A stretch of DNA of 64,000 bases, taken from assembly GCF_900106075.1 (NCBI RefSeq), contig NZ_LT629794.1, positions 2,308,501 through 2,372,500 of the forward strand, in the 5' to 3' direction. The notes beneath the pieces are model-generated. The model made no database searches and was not told the origin of the DNA. It was given only the letters and a program-made list of their open reading frames with translations. How positions within the stretch are numbered: the stretch's first letter is position 1; every line of letters starts with the position of its first letter. The position numbers were made by a program, and so were the translations under genes. The DNA is from Polaribacter sp. Hel1_33_78 (GTDB taxonomy: Bacteria > Bacteroidota > Bacteroidia > Flavobacteriales > Flavobacteriaceae). Below, one piece after another: positions 63,930 to 64,000 of this stretch.

Positions 63930-64000
63930 AAATTTTCAGCTAAATTGCTTTAACTGTATAAGTTGACATATGGTAAAATAATATTGTAAGTTTCAAAATA

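Overview
The window is a low-G+C, gene-dense stretch of a marine-type Flavobacteriaceae (Bacteroidota) chromosome, close in character to Polaribacter or Tenacibaculum. The taxonomic clues are a type IX secretion component (PorQ) and a T9SS-sorted protein, many short lipoproteins ending in a Cys lipobox, YHYH, DUF1573 and NamZ families, bacillithiol biosynthesis, six-S1-domain RpsA, -7 boxes of the form TAnnTTTG, and several TTG starts. I see no prophage, integron, insertion sequence, CRISPR array or tRNA gene. The right edge enters an rRNA operon (5S, minus strand).

Layout. 1-5648: minus-strand leuC-leuD-leuA/cimA-leuB (leuB runs off the left edge), then a Pfk-2-like sugar-phosphate kinase. 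The LeuA-family enzyme carries the residues of citramalate synthase, so the operon probably feeds isoleucine synthesis. 5801-7733: a relic TPR tail, a YfiT-type bacillithiol transferase, a DUF962 membrane protein, CsaA, and a small Pmp3/YqaE protein. 7984-16244: a secreted M14 peptidase, a bestrophin, then an apparent lysine/2-oxoadipate catabolic group (DUF1338/HglS-like enzyme, Lrp regulator with a perfect 17-bp inverted repeat upstream, YdiJ-like D-2-hydroxyglutarate dehydrogenase). 16651-18327: a T9SS cargo protein of clearly different base composition. 18927-27824: aldo/keto reductase, OmpA lipoprotein, valS, DUF1573, aspartyl protease with PDZ, aminotransferase, murB. 27831-30419: YHYH/MORN/SCO1 lipoprotein operon, probably copper-related, and a small Cys-rich membrane protein. 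30435-34539: glycosyltransferase overlapping an ECF sigma factor, an atypical Nramp, lipA. 35436-43410: cystathionine beta-synthase, LolC/E-type permease, NamZ, a frameshifted YkgJ, argS, lpd.

43527-52401 is the most interesting accessory region: six tightly spaced plus-strand genes ending at a strong terminator. They encode a membrane-anchored HEAT protein, a processive GT2 synthase, a TPR protein with a YaiO-like outer-membrane barrel, a DUF4838 lipoprotein, a DUF1573 lipoprotein and a Kbp-like LysM protein. The architecture parallels synthase-dependent exopolysaccharide systems such as Pga (PNAG) or Bcs but with different accessory parts. 52473-64000: an orphan membrane protein, a methyltransferase-bshC-rlmF operon, a second M14 peptidase, rpsA, queE, porQ-cmk, and the 5S rRNA.

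All functional calls come from reading translated sequence and remembered family motifs; no database search was run.
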